DNA of 64,000 nt. It comes from Actinomycetota bacterium. GTDB taxonomy: Bacteria > Actinomycetota > Actinomycetes > Streptosporangiales > Streptosporangiaceae. The DNA lies in contig JAFAYQ010000051.1 in the NCBI GenBank assembly GCA_019240215.1, positions 59,218 to 123,217 on the forward strand. Direction: 5' to 3'. The stretch's first letter is position 1; each line of letters begins with the position of its first letter. Of the stretch, positions 8,282-16,358 are shown in pieces. The position numbers were made by a program, and so were the translations under genes. Below the pieces are notes generated by a model. It was not told where the DNA came from. It searched no databases and saw nothing but the letters and a program-made list of their open reading frames with translations.

Positions 8282-9646
8282 ATGCCACGGACCGCAGTCG
8301 CCACACCGGTCGAGGCCAGCTCGACGGGGAACGGTGAGGCCAGCAAGATGCGCGTGGACGACCTGATCGAGCGAGGGCGCAAACAGGGTCAGCTGTCCCT
8401 CTCCGAGCTACGTACTGCCTTCGAGCAGGCGGGCATTGCCCCTGCCGAGGGCCGTTCCATCCTGCGCGAGCTCGCCGACGCGGGCGTTCGCATGGCGAAC
8501 GAGCCGGCTAAGGGCAAGCGCACGGTGAAGGACGCGACCGCCAAGGCCAGCACGGCCAAGGTCACGCGCCGGGCCAAGACCACCGCCAACAAGGACGCCG
8601 ACGCCGCTCCGGCGGCGAACGGTGCCCAGGGCGCGGTCGACGCCGACGACGACGCCATCGAGGCGGAGGCCGAGGCGGTGGCGCTGGCCGAGGCGACCGA
8701 CAAGTTCGCCGAGGCCGACCTGGACGACCAGGGCCCGGCCATGGGTGACTCGGTGCACACGTACCTCAAGTCGATCGGCCGGACCAGCCTGCTCACGGCC
8801 GAGCAGGAGGTCGACCTGGCCAAGCGGATCGAGGCCGGGCTGTTCGCCGAGCACAAGCTCGAGACCGAGCCTGACCTGGACGAGGACTTCCGCCGGGACC
8901 TGCAGCTGGTGGCCGAGGACGGGCACCGGGCCAAGGCCCACATGCTCGAGGCCAACCTCCGGCTGGTGGTGTCGGTGGCCAAGAAGTACACCGACCGCGG
9001 CCTGTCGCTGCTGGACGTGGTGCAGGAGGGCAACCTCGGCCTGATCCGGGCCGTGGAGAAGTTCGACTACACCAAGGGCTACAAGTTCTCCACCTACGCC
9101 ATGTGGTGGATCCGCCAGGCCATCCAGCGCGGCTTCGCGGACTCGGCCCGCACCATCCGGCTGCCGGTCCACGTGCTGGAGATGCTGTCGAAGCTGTCGC
9201 GCGTCGAGCGGGACATGCACCAGCGTCTCGGCCGCGAGCCGACCCCGGAGGAGCTGGCCGTCGAGCTGGACCGGACCCCGGACCAGATCGAGGAGCTGCT
9301 GCGGACCAGCCGCCAGCCGATCAGCCTGGACTCCACCATCGGTGAGGACGGCGAGACCAGCATCGGCGACCTGATCGAGGACGTCGACGCGCCCGAGGCC
9401 TCGGAGATGGTGGACCGCCAGCTCATGGCCGAGCAGCTGCGCAGCGCGCTGGACGCGCTGACGCCGCGTGAGGCCACGATCATGTCCATGCGGTTCGGCC
9501 TCTACGACGGCAACCCGCACACTCTGGACGAGATCGGCCGCGCCCTCGGCCTGACCCGGGAGCGCATCCGCCAGCTGGAGAAGCAGTCGCTGTCCAAGCT
9601 GCGTCACCCGAGCCGCGCTCAGCCGCTGCTCGACTTCGCCAGCTAG
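8282..9646 (+). CDS. Sigma-70 factor of the primary/HrdB-SigB type
   Basis: The 454-aa protein has a region 1.1-like N-terminus ([20 protein letters not shown]), a Lys/Ala-rich linker of about 60 residues, region 1.2 ([20 protein letters not shown]), region 2 ([20 protein letters not shown] and [20 protein letters not shown]), region 3 and region 4.2 ([20 protein letters not shown]). It directs RNA polymerase to promoters. ATG at 8282 follows a strong AGGAGGGAGGT Shine-Dalgarno, which rules out the upstream in-frame ATG at 8228. Whether this is the essential housekeeping factor or a close group 2 paralogue cannot be decided here; AMWW and QRGF in place of ATWW and TRAM/TRGM are noticeable. 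An intrinsic terminator follows directly. Confidence 0.88.
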   Translation: MPRTAVATPVEASSTGNGEASKMRVDDLIERGRKQGQLSLSELRTAFEQAGIAPAEGRSILRELADAGVRMANEPAKGKRTVKDATAKASTAKVTRRAKTTANKDADAAPAANGAQGAVDADDDAIEAEAEAVALAEATDKFAEADLDDQGPAMGDSVHTYLKSIGRTSLLTAEQEVDLAKRIEAGLFAEHKLETEPDLDEDFRRDLQLVAEDGHRAKAHMLEANLRLVVSVAKKYTDRGLSLLDVVQEGNLGLIRAVEKFDYTKGYKFSTYAMWWIRQAIQRGFADSARTIRLPVHVLEMLSKLSRVERDMHQRLGREPTPEELAVELDRTPDQIEELLRTSRQPISLDSTIGEDGETSIGDLIEDVDAPEASEMVDRQLMAEQLRSALDALTPREATIMSMRFGLYDGNPHTLDEIGRALGLTRERIRQLEKQSLSKLRHPSRAQPLLDFAS

Positions 9647-9661
9647 ACCGCACCACGAAGT

Positions 9662-9691
9662 CCCCGTCGCCTCTGGGCGGCGGGGATTTTT
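9662..9691 (+). terminator. Intrinsic terminator after the sigma factor gene
   Basis: A 10-bp stem (CCCCGTCGCC with GGCGGCGGGG, one G-U pair) closes a TCTG tetraloop and is followed by A and five T residues. It begins 15 nt after the sigma stop codon. This is the clearest Rho-independent terminator in the window. Confidence 0.9.
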
Positions 9692-9729
9692 CGTTTCCCG
9701 GGCTGGCCCGCGCGGACGATACTCGGGCC

Positions 9730-10266
9730 ATGACGGATTTTCCCTACGCGAGCCTGCTGCGGCCGGTCACCGCCGAGGACCTCCCGTTGCTGCGGCGGTT
9801 CCAGGTCGAGCCGGGGCTGGTCGGGCTGGACTGGGCCGGGTACCGCGATCCCGGGGAGATTGACCGGCGGTTCGCCGAGGACGGGTACCTGGGCGAGCGG
9901 GGCGGGCGGCTGATGGTCGACGACGGGACGGCCGGGACGGCCGCCGGGTTCGTGTCCTACACCGCCCGGCGGTACGCCAACATCAGCCACTGGGAGATCG
10001 GGATCGCGCTGCTGCCGGAACGCCGCAGGCAAGGTCTGGGCTGGCGGACCCAGGCGCTGCTGTGCGACTACCTGTTTGAGCACACCCCCGCGTTCCGGAT
10101 CGAGGCGGCCACCCACGAGGAGAACTTCGCCGAACAGCACGCACTGGTCAAAGCCGGCTTCAAACTCGACGGCATCGTCCGCGCGGCCGAGTACCGGGAC
10201 GGCGCCTACCGCAACGGCTACCTGTACAGCCGCCTGCGCACCGACCCGGCCCCGGACCTGCCCTGA
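9730..10266 (+). CDS. GNAT-family N-acetyltransferase (RimJ/RimL type)
   Basis: The 178-aa protein has the GNAT acetyl-CoA loop IALLPERRRQGLGWRTQALL and the following segment AATHEENFAEQHALVKAGFK, typical of RimJ/RimL-like enzymes acting on protein N-termini or small amines. The acceptor is unknown. A GATACT box at 9718-9723 lies 6 nt before the ATG, suggesting a leaderless transcript separate from the sigma gene. The gene ends 17 nt before the convergent LysR gene. Confidence 0.82.
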   Translation: MTDFPYASLLRPVTAEDLPLLRRFQVEPGLVGLDWAGYRDPGEIDRRFAEDGYLGERGGRLMVDDGTAGTAAGFVSYTARRYANISHWEIGIALLPERRRQGLGWRTQALLCDYLFEHTPAFRIEAATHEENFAEQHALVKAGFKLDGIVRAAEYRDGAYRNGYLYSRLRTDPAPDLP

Positions 10267-10283
10267 AGCCCAAGACCCAGGGC

Positions 10284-11159
10284 CTAGGGTTCGGGCCGGC
10301 CCCGCACGAACTGCAGGAACCGGCCCGCGGCCGGCGACAGCGCGCGGTCGGTGCGCCAGGTGAGGCCGACCACCCGCTCGGCGCCGGCCGCCGCCAGCGG
10401 GATCCCGGTGGTCCCGGACAGGCCCGCGAACTGGTCGGGCAGCACCGCGACGCCGAGACCCGCGCCGACCAGGCCCTCGATCGTGGCCAGGTCGCCGATC
10501 TCGAACGAGATCCGCCGCGGGGTGACGTTCTCGCTGGCCAGGAGCTCGTCGACCAGCGACCGGATACCGAACCCGGCGGGCACGGTCACGAAATCCTCCC
10601 CCGCCAGCTCCGGCAGCCGCACCTGGCGGCGGGCGGCCAGCCGGTGCCCGGCCGGCACCACCAGCACCAGGCGCTGCCGCTGGACCGGCTGCCAGCCGTG
10701 CGGGCCGCCCGGCCGCGGCGAGGTGACGGCCAGCTCGCACTGGCCGGCCGCGAGGTCGCGGAGGATCTCGTGGCCGGTCTCCTGGCGCAGTTCGACCTGG
10801 ACGGCCGGGGCCCGGAGGCGGAAGTCGTGCAGCAGCTGCGGCACCAGCGAGGTGGCCATCGAGTTCAGGAACGCCAGCCGGACCGTGCCGGTGCCCGGGT
10901 CGAGCTGTTCGGCCAGGTCGGCTCGCAGCCGCTGGTACCGGCGGGTGATGTCGGCCGCGGCCGCCAGCACCAGGTCGCCATAGGGGTTGGGCCGCACGCC
11001 GGCCGCGTCCCGTTCGAACAGCCGGGTACCGAGCTCCTGCTCGGCCCGGGCCAGCGACCGCGACAAGGTCGGCTGGGTGGTCCGCAGGGCGGCGGCCGCC
11101 TCGGTGACCTGACCGTGATCAGCCAGCGCCAGCAGCCGGCTCAGATCATCGATGTGCAC
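10284..11159 (-). CDS. LysR-family transcriptional regulator
   Basis: The N-terminal winged helix (ALADHGQVTEAAAALRTTQP, then TLSRSLARAEQELGTRLFER) is typical of LysR regulators, followed by a periplasmic-binding-like effector domain. The protein is 291 aa. The start is GTG at 11159, 8 nt after a perfect TATAAT box (11173-11168 on this strand), so the mRNA is probably leaderless. It is divergent from an MFS transporter gene, which it most likely controls. The inducer is not predictable from sequence. Confidence 0.87.
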   Translation of the reverse strand: MHIDDLSRLLALADHGQVTEAAAALRTTQPTLSRSLARAEQELGTRLFERDAAGVRPNPYGDLVLAAAADITRRYQRLRADLAEQLDPGTGTVRLAFLNSMATSLVPQLLHDFRLRAPAVQVELRQETGHEILRDLAAGQCELAVTSPRPGGPHGWQPVQRQRLVLVVPAGHRLAARRQVRLPELAGEDFVTVPAGFGIRSLVDELLASENVTPRRISFEIGDLATIEGLVGAGLGVAVLPDQFAGLSGTTGIPLAAAGAERVVGLTWRTDRALSPAAGRFLQFVRGRPEP

Positions 11160-11167
11160 AGTTTCCC

Positions 11168-11185
11168 ATTATACGTTTTCCGTAT
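11168..11185. promoter_or_regulatory. LysR promoter with overlapping operator-like palindrome
   Basis: On the minus strand a consensus TATAAT box lies 8 nt before the LysR GTG start. It overlaps the inverted repeat ATACG-TTTTC-CGTAT (11171-11185), whose core TACGTTTTCCGTA has the T-N11-A form of LysR binding sites. Binding there would block the regulator's own promoter. The stretch is AT-rich against the surrounding sequence. The promoter of the MFS gene on the plus strand is not clear. Confidence 0.6.
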
Positions 11186-11242
11186 TTCCAATATAGATCT
11201 CATGCATTTGACGCATTGCAGCGGTGGGCTCAGCCTGGATGC

Positions 11243-12499
11243 ATGCGAACCGTGCGGGACCCGGCGGGCGGGCCCACCACCGGCCGCGGCGGGCACGAGG
11301 GGTACCGGCCGGGCCAGCCCGGCTACCGGCGGATCGCGGTCGCGCTGTTCGCGGCCGGGGTGGCCACGTTCGCGCTGATCTACAGCACCCAGGCGCTGCT
11401 GCCCGAACTGGCCCGCGCGTTCTCGGTCTCGGCGGCCGACAGCACCGTGTCGCTGTCGCTGACCACGGCCGCGCTCGGGGTGGCGCTGCTGCTGTTCGGC
11501 CCGGTCGCCGAGGTGCTGGGCCGCACCCGGCTCATCCACAGCTCACTGCTGGCGTCGGCGGTCGTCGGGCTCGCCTGCGCGGCCGCGCCCGGCTGGGACG
11601 CGCTGCTGGCGCTGCGGCTGGTGCAGGGGGTGGCGCTGGCCGGGCTGCCCGCGGTGGCCACCGCCTACCTGCGCGAGGAGATGCACCCGGGCGGCTACGC
11701 GCGGACCGCGGGCCTGTACGTGGGCGGCACCGCGCTGGGCGGGATGTCCGGCCGCCTGCTGACCGGGGCGGTCGCCGACGCGGCGGGCTGGCGGTGGGCG
11801 CTGGCCGCGGTGGCCGGGCTCGGCCTGGTCTGCGCGCTGCTGGTGCTGGTGCTGCTGCCCGGCTCGCGCAACTTCGTGCCCGCCCCGGCCCGGCCCCGGC
11901 AGCTGGTCACGATGACCGGGCGGGCGCTGTCCGACCCCGGCCTGCTCGCCCTGTACGGGATCGGCGCCTGCGCGATGGGCGCGTTCGTGGCGGTCTACAA
12001 CGCCCTCGGGTTCCGGCTGACGGCCGCCCCGTACCACCTCAGCCTGGGCGCCGCGGGGCTGGTGTTCGGTGTCTACCCGGTCGGCACCGTGACCTCGGCG
12101 CTGGCCGGGCGGCTGGTCGAACGGTTCTCGCGCCGGACGGTGGTGCCGACCGGGGCGCTGATCACGATGGCCGGGGTGGCGCTGACCCTGCTGGGACCGC
12201 TGTCGCTGGTGGTGCTGGGGGTGGCGGTGATGACAGCCGGGTTCTTCGTGGTGCACGGGGTGGCCAGCGGCTGGGTGCCGGTCCGGGCGGCGGCGGGCGG
12301 GGTGGCGGCCGCCCAGGCCGCTTCGCTGTACCTGTTCGCCTACTACCTGGGCTCGTCGGTGTTCGGCGGGCTGGCCGGCCGGGTGTGGGCGCTGGGGGCC
12401 TGGCCCGCGGTGGTGGCGATGACCCTGGCCCTGCTGGCGGTGGGCGGGGGGCTGACGTTCTGGCTGCGGCGGATCCCGGCGCTAGCATCGAAGACGTGA
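11243..12499 (+). CDS. MFS transporter, YnfM-like
   Basis: The 418-aa protein has about 12 hydrophobic segments in two groups of six, with GPVAEVLGRTRLI in the loop between helices 2 and 3 and DAAGWRWALAAVAG later, as in YnfM/CynX-like major facilitator proteins. It probably exports or imports a small molecule by proton exchange in the cytoplasmic membrane. I chose ATG at 11243 over a TTG at 11216; neither has a strong Shine-Dalgarno. It is divergent from a LysR gene, a frequent pairing. Its stop overlaps the fdhD start as GTGA. The substrate is unknown. Confidence 0.82.
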   Translation: MRTVRDPAGGPTTGRGGHEGYRPGQPGYRRIAVALFAAGVATFALIYSTQALLPELARAFSVSAADSTVSLSLTTAALGVALLLFGPVAEVLGRTRLIHSSLLASAVVGLACAAAPGWDALLALRLVQGVALAGLPAVATAYLREEMHPGGYARTAGLYVGGTALGGMSGRLLTGAVADAAGWRWALAAVAGLGLVCALLVLVLLPGSRNFVPAPARPRQLVTMTGRALSDPGLLALYGIGACAMGAFVAVYNALGFRLTAAPYHLSLGAAGLVFGVYPVGTVTSALAGRLVERFSRRTVVPTGALITMAGVALTLLGPLSLVVLGVAVMTAGFFVVHGVASGWVPVRAAAGGVAAAQAASLYLFAYYLGSSVFGGLAGRVWALGAWPAVVAMTLALLAVGGGLTFWLRRIPALASKT

Positions 12500-13371
12500 G
12501 CACCAGGACCCAGCGGCGGCGAATCCAGCGCATCTCGGTCGCGGACGGCGGTGTTGCGGACGGCGGGGCCGCGGTCGCCCGGGCCGATCTGCTGGCGGTG
12601 GAGGAACCGCTGGAGATCCGGATCGGCGGGCAGCCGCTGACCGTGACCATGCGCACCCCGGGCGACGACCTCGACCTGGCGGCCGGGTTCCTGTTCACCG
12701 AGGGCCTGCTGTCGCCGGCCGTCGACCTGCGCCAGATCCGCATGTGCGACGAGAACGTGGCCGACGCGACGCTGGAGCCGGCCGACCTGCCCTCGCCCGC
12801 CGACCTGGACCGGGCCACCGATGCGCGCCGGGCCCAGAAGAACGCGCAGCGGAACTTCCTCACCACCAGCGCCTGCGGGGTGTGCGGCAAGGAGAGCATC
12901 GACGCGATCCGGGTCCGGTCCCGCTACGACCTGACCGCCGACTCCGTCCAGATCGACCCGGGCGTGCTGGCCGCGCTGCCGGGCCGGCTGCGGGACGCGC
13001 AGCGGGTGTTCGCCAGCACCGGCGGCCTGCACGCGGCCGGGCTGTTCGCCGCCGACGGGACGCTGGCGGTGCTGCGCGAGGACGTCGGCCGCCACAACGC
13101 GGTCGACAAGGTGATCGGCTGGGCGCTGCGGGCCGGGCGGCTGCCGCTGTCCGGCCACATCCTCATGGTCAGCGGGCGGGCGTCGTTCGAGCTGGTGCAG
13201 AAGGCGGCGGTAGCCGGCCTGCCGGTGCTGGCGGCCGTGTCGGCCCCGTCCTCGCTGGCGGCCGACCTGGCCGAGGAGACCGGCATGACGCTGGTCGGTT
13301 TCCTGCGCGGCCGCTCGATGAACGCCTACACCGGCCTGCACCGGCTGACCGGGGTCACCGCCCCGGCCTGA
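12496..13371 (+). CDS. fdhD: Formate dehydrogenase accessory sulfurtransferase FdhD
   Basis: The protein has the FdhD signatures: GDDLDLAAGFLFTEGLL, TTSACGVCGKESID with the two essential cysteines, FASTGGLHAAGLF and REDVGRHNAVDKVIGWAL. FdhD passes sulfur from a cysteine desulfurase to the molybdenum cofactor of formate dehydrogenase. GTG at 12496 overlaps the MFS stop as GTGA, which implies coupled translation, but a TAGCAT box 7 nt before this GTG could also give its own leaderless message. No formate dehydrogenase is present in the window. The insert with ATDARRAQKNAQRNF before the CGVCG motif resembles actinobacterial family members. Confidence 0.92.
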   Translation: MSTRTQRRRIQRISVADGGVADGGAAVARADLLAVEEPLEIRIGGQPLTVTMRTPGDDLDLAAGFLFTEGLLSPAVDLRQIRMCDENVADATLEPADLPSPADLDRATDARRAQKNAQRNFLTTSACGVCGKESIDAIRVRSRYDLTADSVQIDPGVLAALPGRLRDAQRVFASTGGLHAAGLFAADGTLAVLREDVGRHNAVDKVIGWALRAGRLPLSGHILMVSGRASFELVQKAAVAGLPVLAAVSAPSSLAADLAEETGMTLVGFLRGRSMNAYTGLHRLTGVTAPA

Positions 13372-13502
13372 GCCTGCAACTGCTTTGCACCCCGGCGGTA
13401 ACGGAATTCAGCCAATCCAGCAATGAACTAGTACACGTAACTGTTCAGGGCGGCCGGGATAAGCAGAGGGCAAACCACGGCCGTCTCCCGCGGGAGGCAC
13501 CG

Positions 13503-13985
13503 GTGCGGAACGAGATCTCGGAAACGCTGTACAGCAACCACTACCGGTCGCTGGTGCGGCTGGCCGGTCTGGTGGTCCGGGACGAGCCGACGGCCGAAGA
13601 GGTGGTGCAGGAGTGCTTCATCGCCTTCCACGACGGCTGGCACCGGCTGCGCGACGAGACCAAGGCGCTGGCCTACCTCCGGCAGGCGGTGGTCAACCGG
13701 TCCCGCTCGGTGCTCCGGCACCGTGGGGTGGTGGAGCGCATCGCGCCCCAGCCCGGGGCGGACATGCCGAGCGCCGAGCACGACGCCATCACCCGGCTGG
13801 AGCACGGCGAGGTGGTAACCGCCCTGCGGTCGCTGCCGGACCGGCAGCGCCAGGTCCTGGTGCTCCGGTACTACGGCGACCTGACCGAGACGCAGATCGC
13901 CGAGACGATGGGGATCAGTAAGGGAGCGGTGAAGAGCCACACCTCCCGCGGCATGACCACGCTGCGTTCGGTATTGGAGGTGTAA
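13503..13985 (+). CDS. SigE-family sigma-70 factor (short ECF type)
   Basis: The 160-aa protein has ECF region 2 (LYSNHYRSLVRLAGLVVRDE and AEEVVQECFIAFHDGW) and region 4 (LRSLPDRQRQVLVLRYYGDL, then TETQIAETMGISKGAVKSHT). It belongs to the actinobacterial SigE-type group. GTG at 13503 follows a GGGAGG Shine-Dalgarno. Its core is close to the sigma factors at 18923 and 19676, so all three share ancestry. No anti-sigma factor is visible beside it; the next gene encodes an exported protein that might be a target or partner. The 131-nt upstream gap holds no promoter I can fix. Confidence 0.87.
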   Translation: MRNEISETLYSNHYRSLVRLAGLVVRDEPTAEEVVQECFIAFHDGWHRLRDETKALAYLRQAVVNRSRSVLRHRGVVERIAPQPGADMPSAEHDAITRLEHGEVVTALRSLPDRQRQVLVLRYYGDLTETQIAETMGISKGAVKSHTSRGMTTLRSVLEV

Positions 13986-14050
13986 CGGACCGCCGGGATG
14001 GGGACGCTGGTAGGCGTACGCGCAGTGCTCACGGCCCGGGGGGAGCGGCC

Positions 14051-14470
14051 ATGAGAATCACGCAGGTAGCGGCGGTCGCCGCGGTGGCGTTCGCCAGCGG
14101 CGGCGTCGGCGCGCTGAGTGTGTTCACGCTTGGCGGCCACGACGGCCACTCCGGGCCGGTGGCCCTGGTGGTGGGCAACTACGACGGGACCAAGCCGTCC
14201 GTCATCCAGTTCTCGGCCGACGGCGGCGACGTGGTGACCGGGATCCAGTGGTCGAGCTGGGGCAGCCGGTCGGCGACCGGCCACGGCACCGTCGGCTGGG
14301 ACAACTGCACCCCCAACTGTGCCGCGGGCAGCACCCGTGACCTGCCCGCCACGATCACGCTGTCGGCCCCCGACGCCCAGGGCCAGTGGACGGTGATCAC
14401 CGAGGCCGAGCACGGGCGGACGACCACGTTCTCGCTGTCCGGGCACTGGGCCCAGGGCGCCACCCCCTGA
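14051..14470 (+). CDS. Exported protein of unknown function
   Basis: The first 28 residues (MRITQVAAVAAVAFASGGVG, then ALSVFTLG) look like a Sec signal peptide or a membrane anchor without a lipobox. The remainder has the segments FSADGGDVVTGIQWSSWG and GWDNCTPNCAAGS with a Cys-Pro/Asn-Cys pair that could form a disulfide outside the cell. A GGGGGGAGC sequence precedes the ATG. It lies 65 nt after the SigE-type sigma gene on the same strand and may be cotranscribed. I recognise a recurring actinobacterial protein type but know no function. Confidence 0.65.
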   Translation: MRITQVAAVAAVAFASGGVGALSVFTLGGHDGHSGPVALVVGNYDGTKPSVIQFSADGGDVVTGIQWSSWGSRSATGHGTVGWDNCTPNCAAGSTRDLPATITLSAPDAQGQWTVITEAEHGRTTTFSLSGHWAQGATP

Positions 14471-14497
14471 CGGCCGGGCGCCCGCCGGCCGGCGGCT

Positions 14498-15268
14498 CTA
14501 GCTGGCGCGGCCGGCCGGCCGGTGCTGGCCGCCGGTGTTGTAGATGACCTGGCCGGTGATGAACCCGGCCTCGTCGCTGGCCAGGAACGCGACCACGGCG
14601 GCGGTGTCGGCCGGTTCCCCGATCCGCCCGAGCGCGAACGAGGCTCCCAGCTCGGCCCGCCGCTCGCGGCTCAGGTTGGCCAGCCGCCCGGTGGCCGAAC
14701 TGCCCGGGGCGACCGCGTTGACCGTGATCCGGCGGGGCGCGAACTCCAGCGCCGCCACCCGGGTCCCCTGCTCCAGGAACGCCTTGGTGGCTGCGTACAG
14801 CCCGCTGCCGGGCAGCGGGGTACTGGTCACCGCGGAGGAGATGTTCACCACCCGCCCGCCGTCGGCCAGGTGGCCGGCCGCCGCCTGCATGACCAGGAAC
14901 GGGGCGCGGGCGTTGACCGCGACCAGCCGGTCGAAGTCGGCCAGCGCGATCTCCGCCAGCGGGCCCCAGTAGGTCACCCCGGCGTTGTTGACGAGGATGT
15001 CGAGGCGCCCGAACTCGGCGACGGCGGCCTCGGTGACGGCGGCGGCCGCGTTAGGGTCGGCCAGGTCGGCGCTGATCGTCAGTGGCTTCTGCCCGAGGTC
15101 GCGGACCTGGGCGGCGACCGTCTCGGCCTCGGCCTGACCGGTGTGGAAGGTGAACGCCACGTCGGCGCCGTCGGCCGCCAGCCGCTGGACGATCCCGGCC
15201 CCGAGGCCGCGGCTGCCCCCGGTGACCAGGGCGACCCGGCCTGCCAGCCTCTTGCTGTTATCAGTCAT
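14498..15268 (-). CDS. Short-chain dehydrogenase/reductase (FabG-like)
   Basis: The 256-aa protein has the Rossmann motif VALVTGGSRGLGAGI, NNAGVTYWG, the catalytic Ser in VVNISSAVTS, the YAATK active-site Tyr/Lys, and the C-terminal FITGQVIYNTGGQ. It is an NAD(P)-dependent oxidoreductase on an unknown carbonyl or alcohol. ATG at 15268 matches the family N-terminus (MTDNSKRLAGRVALVTG); the open frame further upstream runs over the divergent LysR gene and is a shadow. The divergent LysR regulator probably controls it. Confidence 0.88.
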   Translation of the reverse strand: MTDNSKRLAGRVALVTGGSRGLGAGIVQRLAADGADVAFTFHTGQAEAETVAAQVRDLGQKPLTISADLADPNAAAAVTEAAVAEFGRLDILVNNAGVTYWGPLAEIALADFDRLVAVNARAPFLVMQAAAGHLADGGRVVNISSAVTSTPLPGSGLYAATKAFLEQGTRVAALEFAPRRITVNAVAPGSSATGRLANLSRERRAELGASFALGRIGEPADTAAVVAFLASDEAGFITGQVIYNTGGQHRPAGRAS

Positions 15269-15370
15269 GGGCGAAGACCTTTCTGGGAGTTGTGGTGACC
15301 GGAGCCAGTCCAGCAGCCCGCTGACCAGGGACGGAAAGACACGTTCGCTCTGGTTCCATACACTCCCGAT

Positions 15371-16312
15371 ATGGATGACGTGGAGGTGCGCGAACTGCGC
15401 TACTTCATCGCGGTGGCCGAGGAGCTGAACTTCACCCGGGCGGCCGAGCGTCTCGGCATCGCCCAGCCACCGCTGTCGACCGCGATCGGCAAGCTTGAGC
15501 GCAAGCTCGGGGTGACGCTGCTGGACCGGACCAGCCGCCGGGTCGCCCTCACCGCGGCCGGGGCCACCCTGCTGGACCAGGGCCGGGTCGCGGTCGAGCA
15601 GGTCGGCGCGGCGGTCGAGCGCACCGGCCGCCGCGGCGCCCAGCCGGAGCGGCTCACGGTCGCGCTCAAGGCGGGCGGCGGCACCGAGCTGATCAGGGAC
15701 ATCTGCGACCGCTGGGCCCGCCAGCCGGGGAGGCCGCCGGTCCACCTGCTGTTCGGCCACCCGGGCGGGCCGGCCGCGGCGCTGCGGGCCGGGGCGGCCG
15801 ACGTCGCCATCGTGCGCAGCCCGTTCGACCAGGTCGGCCTGGACTGGGAGGTGCTGCTGACCGAGCCGCGGGTAGCGGTGCTGCCCGCCGGTCACCGGCT
15901 GGCCGCCCGGCGGCGGCTGACCCGGGCCGACCTGGCGGGCGAGATGATGCCACGCTGGGCGGGCCAGTCCAGCCCGGCCGCGGCCGCCTTCTGGACCGGC
16001 ACCGACGGCCCGCCGATGGCGCTGCCAGTGGCGGAGCCCTCGCCAGCCCCGTCAGCCGGCCCGGAGATCAGCGACCTGAACCAGCTGCTCGACGTGGTGG
16101 CGCTGGGCCAGGCGGTGGCGTTCGTGCCGCAGTCGGTGGCCGACCGCTACGGCCCCGCCGACCTGGTGTTCATTCCGGTCACCGACCTGGCCGCGACCGA
16201 GGTGGTGACGGCCTGGCCCGAGGTGTCCCGCTCCCCCGCGGTGGCCGCCTTCGTCCGCGTCGCCGCCGACGCGGCCGCCGGTCGGCCCGGCCAGGCCGCT
16301 GCCCTGGCCTGA
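15371..16312 (+). CDS. LysR-family transcriptional regulator
   Basis: The N-terminus (VRELRYFIAVAEELNFTRAA, then ERLGIAQPPLSTAIGKLERK) is a typical LysR helix-turn-helix, with an effector domain in residues 90-300. The protein is 313 aa. A TACACT box at 15359-15364 lies 6 nt before the ATG, suggesting a leaderless transcript. It diverges from the SDR gene across a 102-bp gap, so control of that SDR is likely. The ligand is unknown. Confidence 0.88.
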   Translation: MDDVEVRELRYFIAVAEELNFTRAAERLGIAQPPLSTAIGKLERKLGVTLLDRTSRRVALTAAGATLLDQGRVAVEQVGAAVERTGRRGAQPERLTVALKAGGGTELIRDICDRWARQPGRPPVHLLFGHPGGPAAALRAGAADVAIVRSPFDQVGLDWEVLLTEPRVAVLPAGHRLAARRRLTRADLAGEMMPRWAGQSSPAAAAFWTGTDGPPMALPVAEPSPAPSAGPEISDLNQLLDVVALGQAVAFVPQSVADRYGPADLVFIPVTDLAATEVVTAWPEVSRSPAVAAFVRVAADAAAGRPGQAAALA

Positions 16313-16342
16313 GCTGGCCCGCGGCTAGCCCCCGCGGCCAGC
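16313..16342. terminator. Hairpin between convergent genes
   Basis: GCTGGCCCGCGG pairs with CCGCGGCCAGC with one bulged base across a short loop. It lies between the LysR stop (16312) and the convergent sigma gene stop (16359). There is no T-tract, so it may be a weak or factor-assisted terminator. Confidence 0.5.
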
Positions 16343-16358
16343 CGCGGATGCGCCACGG

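Noticed and set aside
11224..12495. N-terminal extension of the fdhD frame through the MFS gene
   Set aside because: The extension is Arg/Gly/Ala-rich shadow; the true FdhD start is GTG 12496 with a 4-nt overlap.
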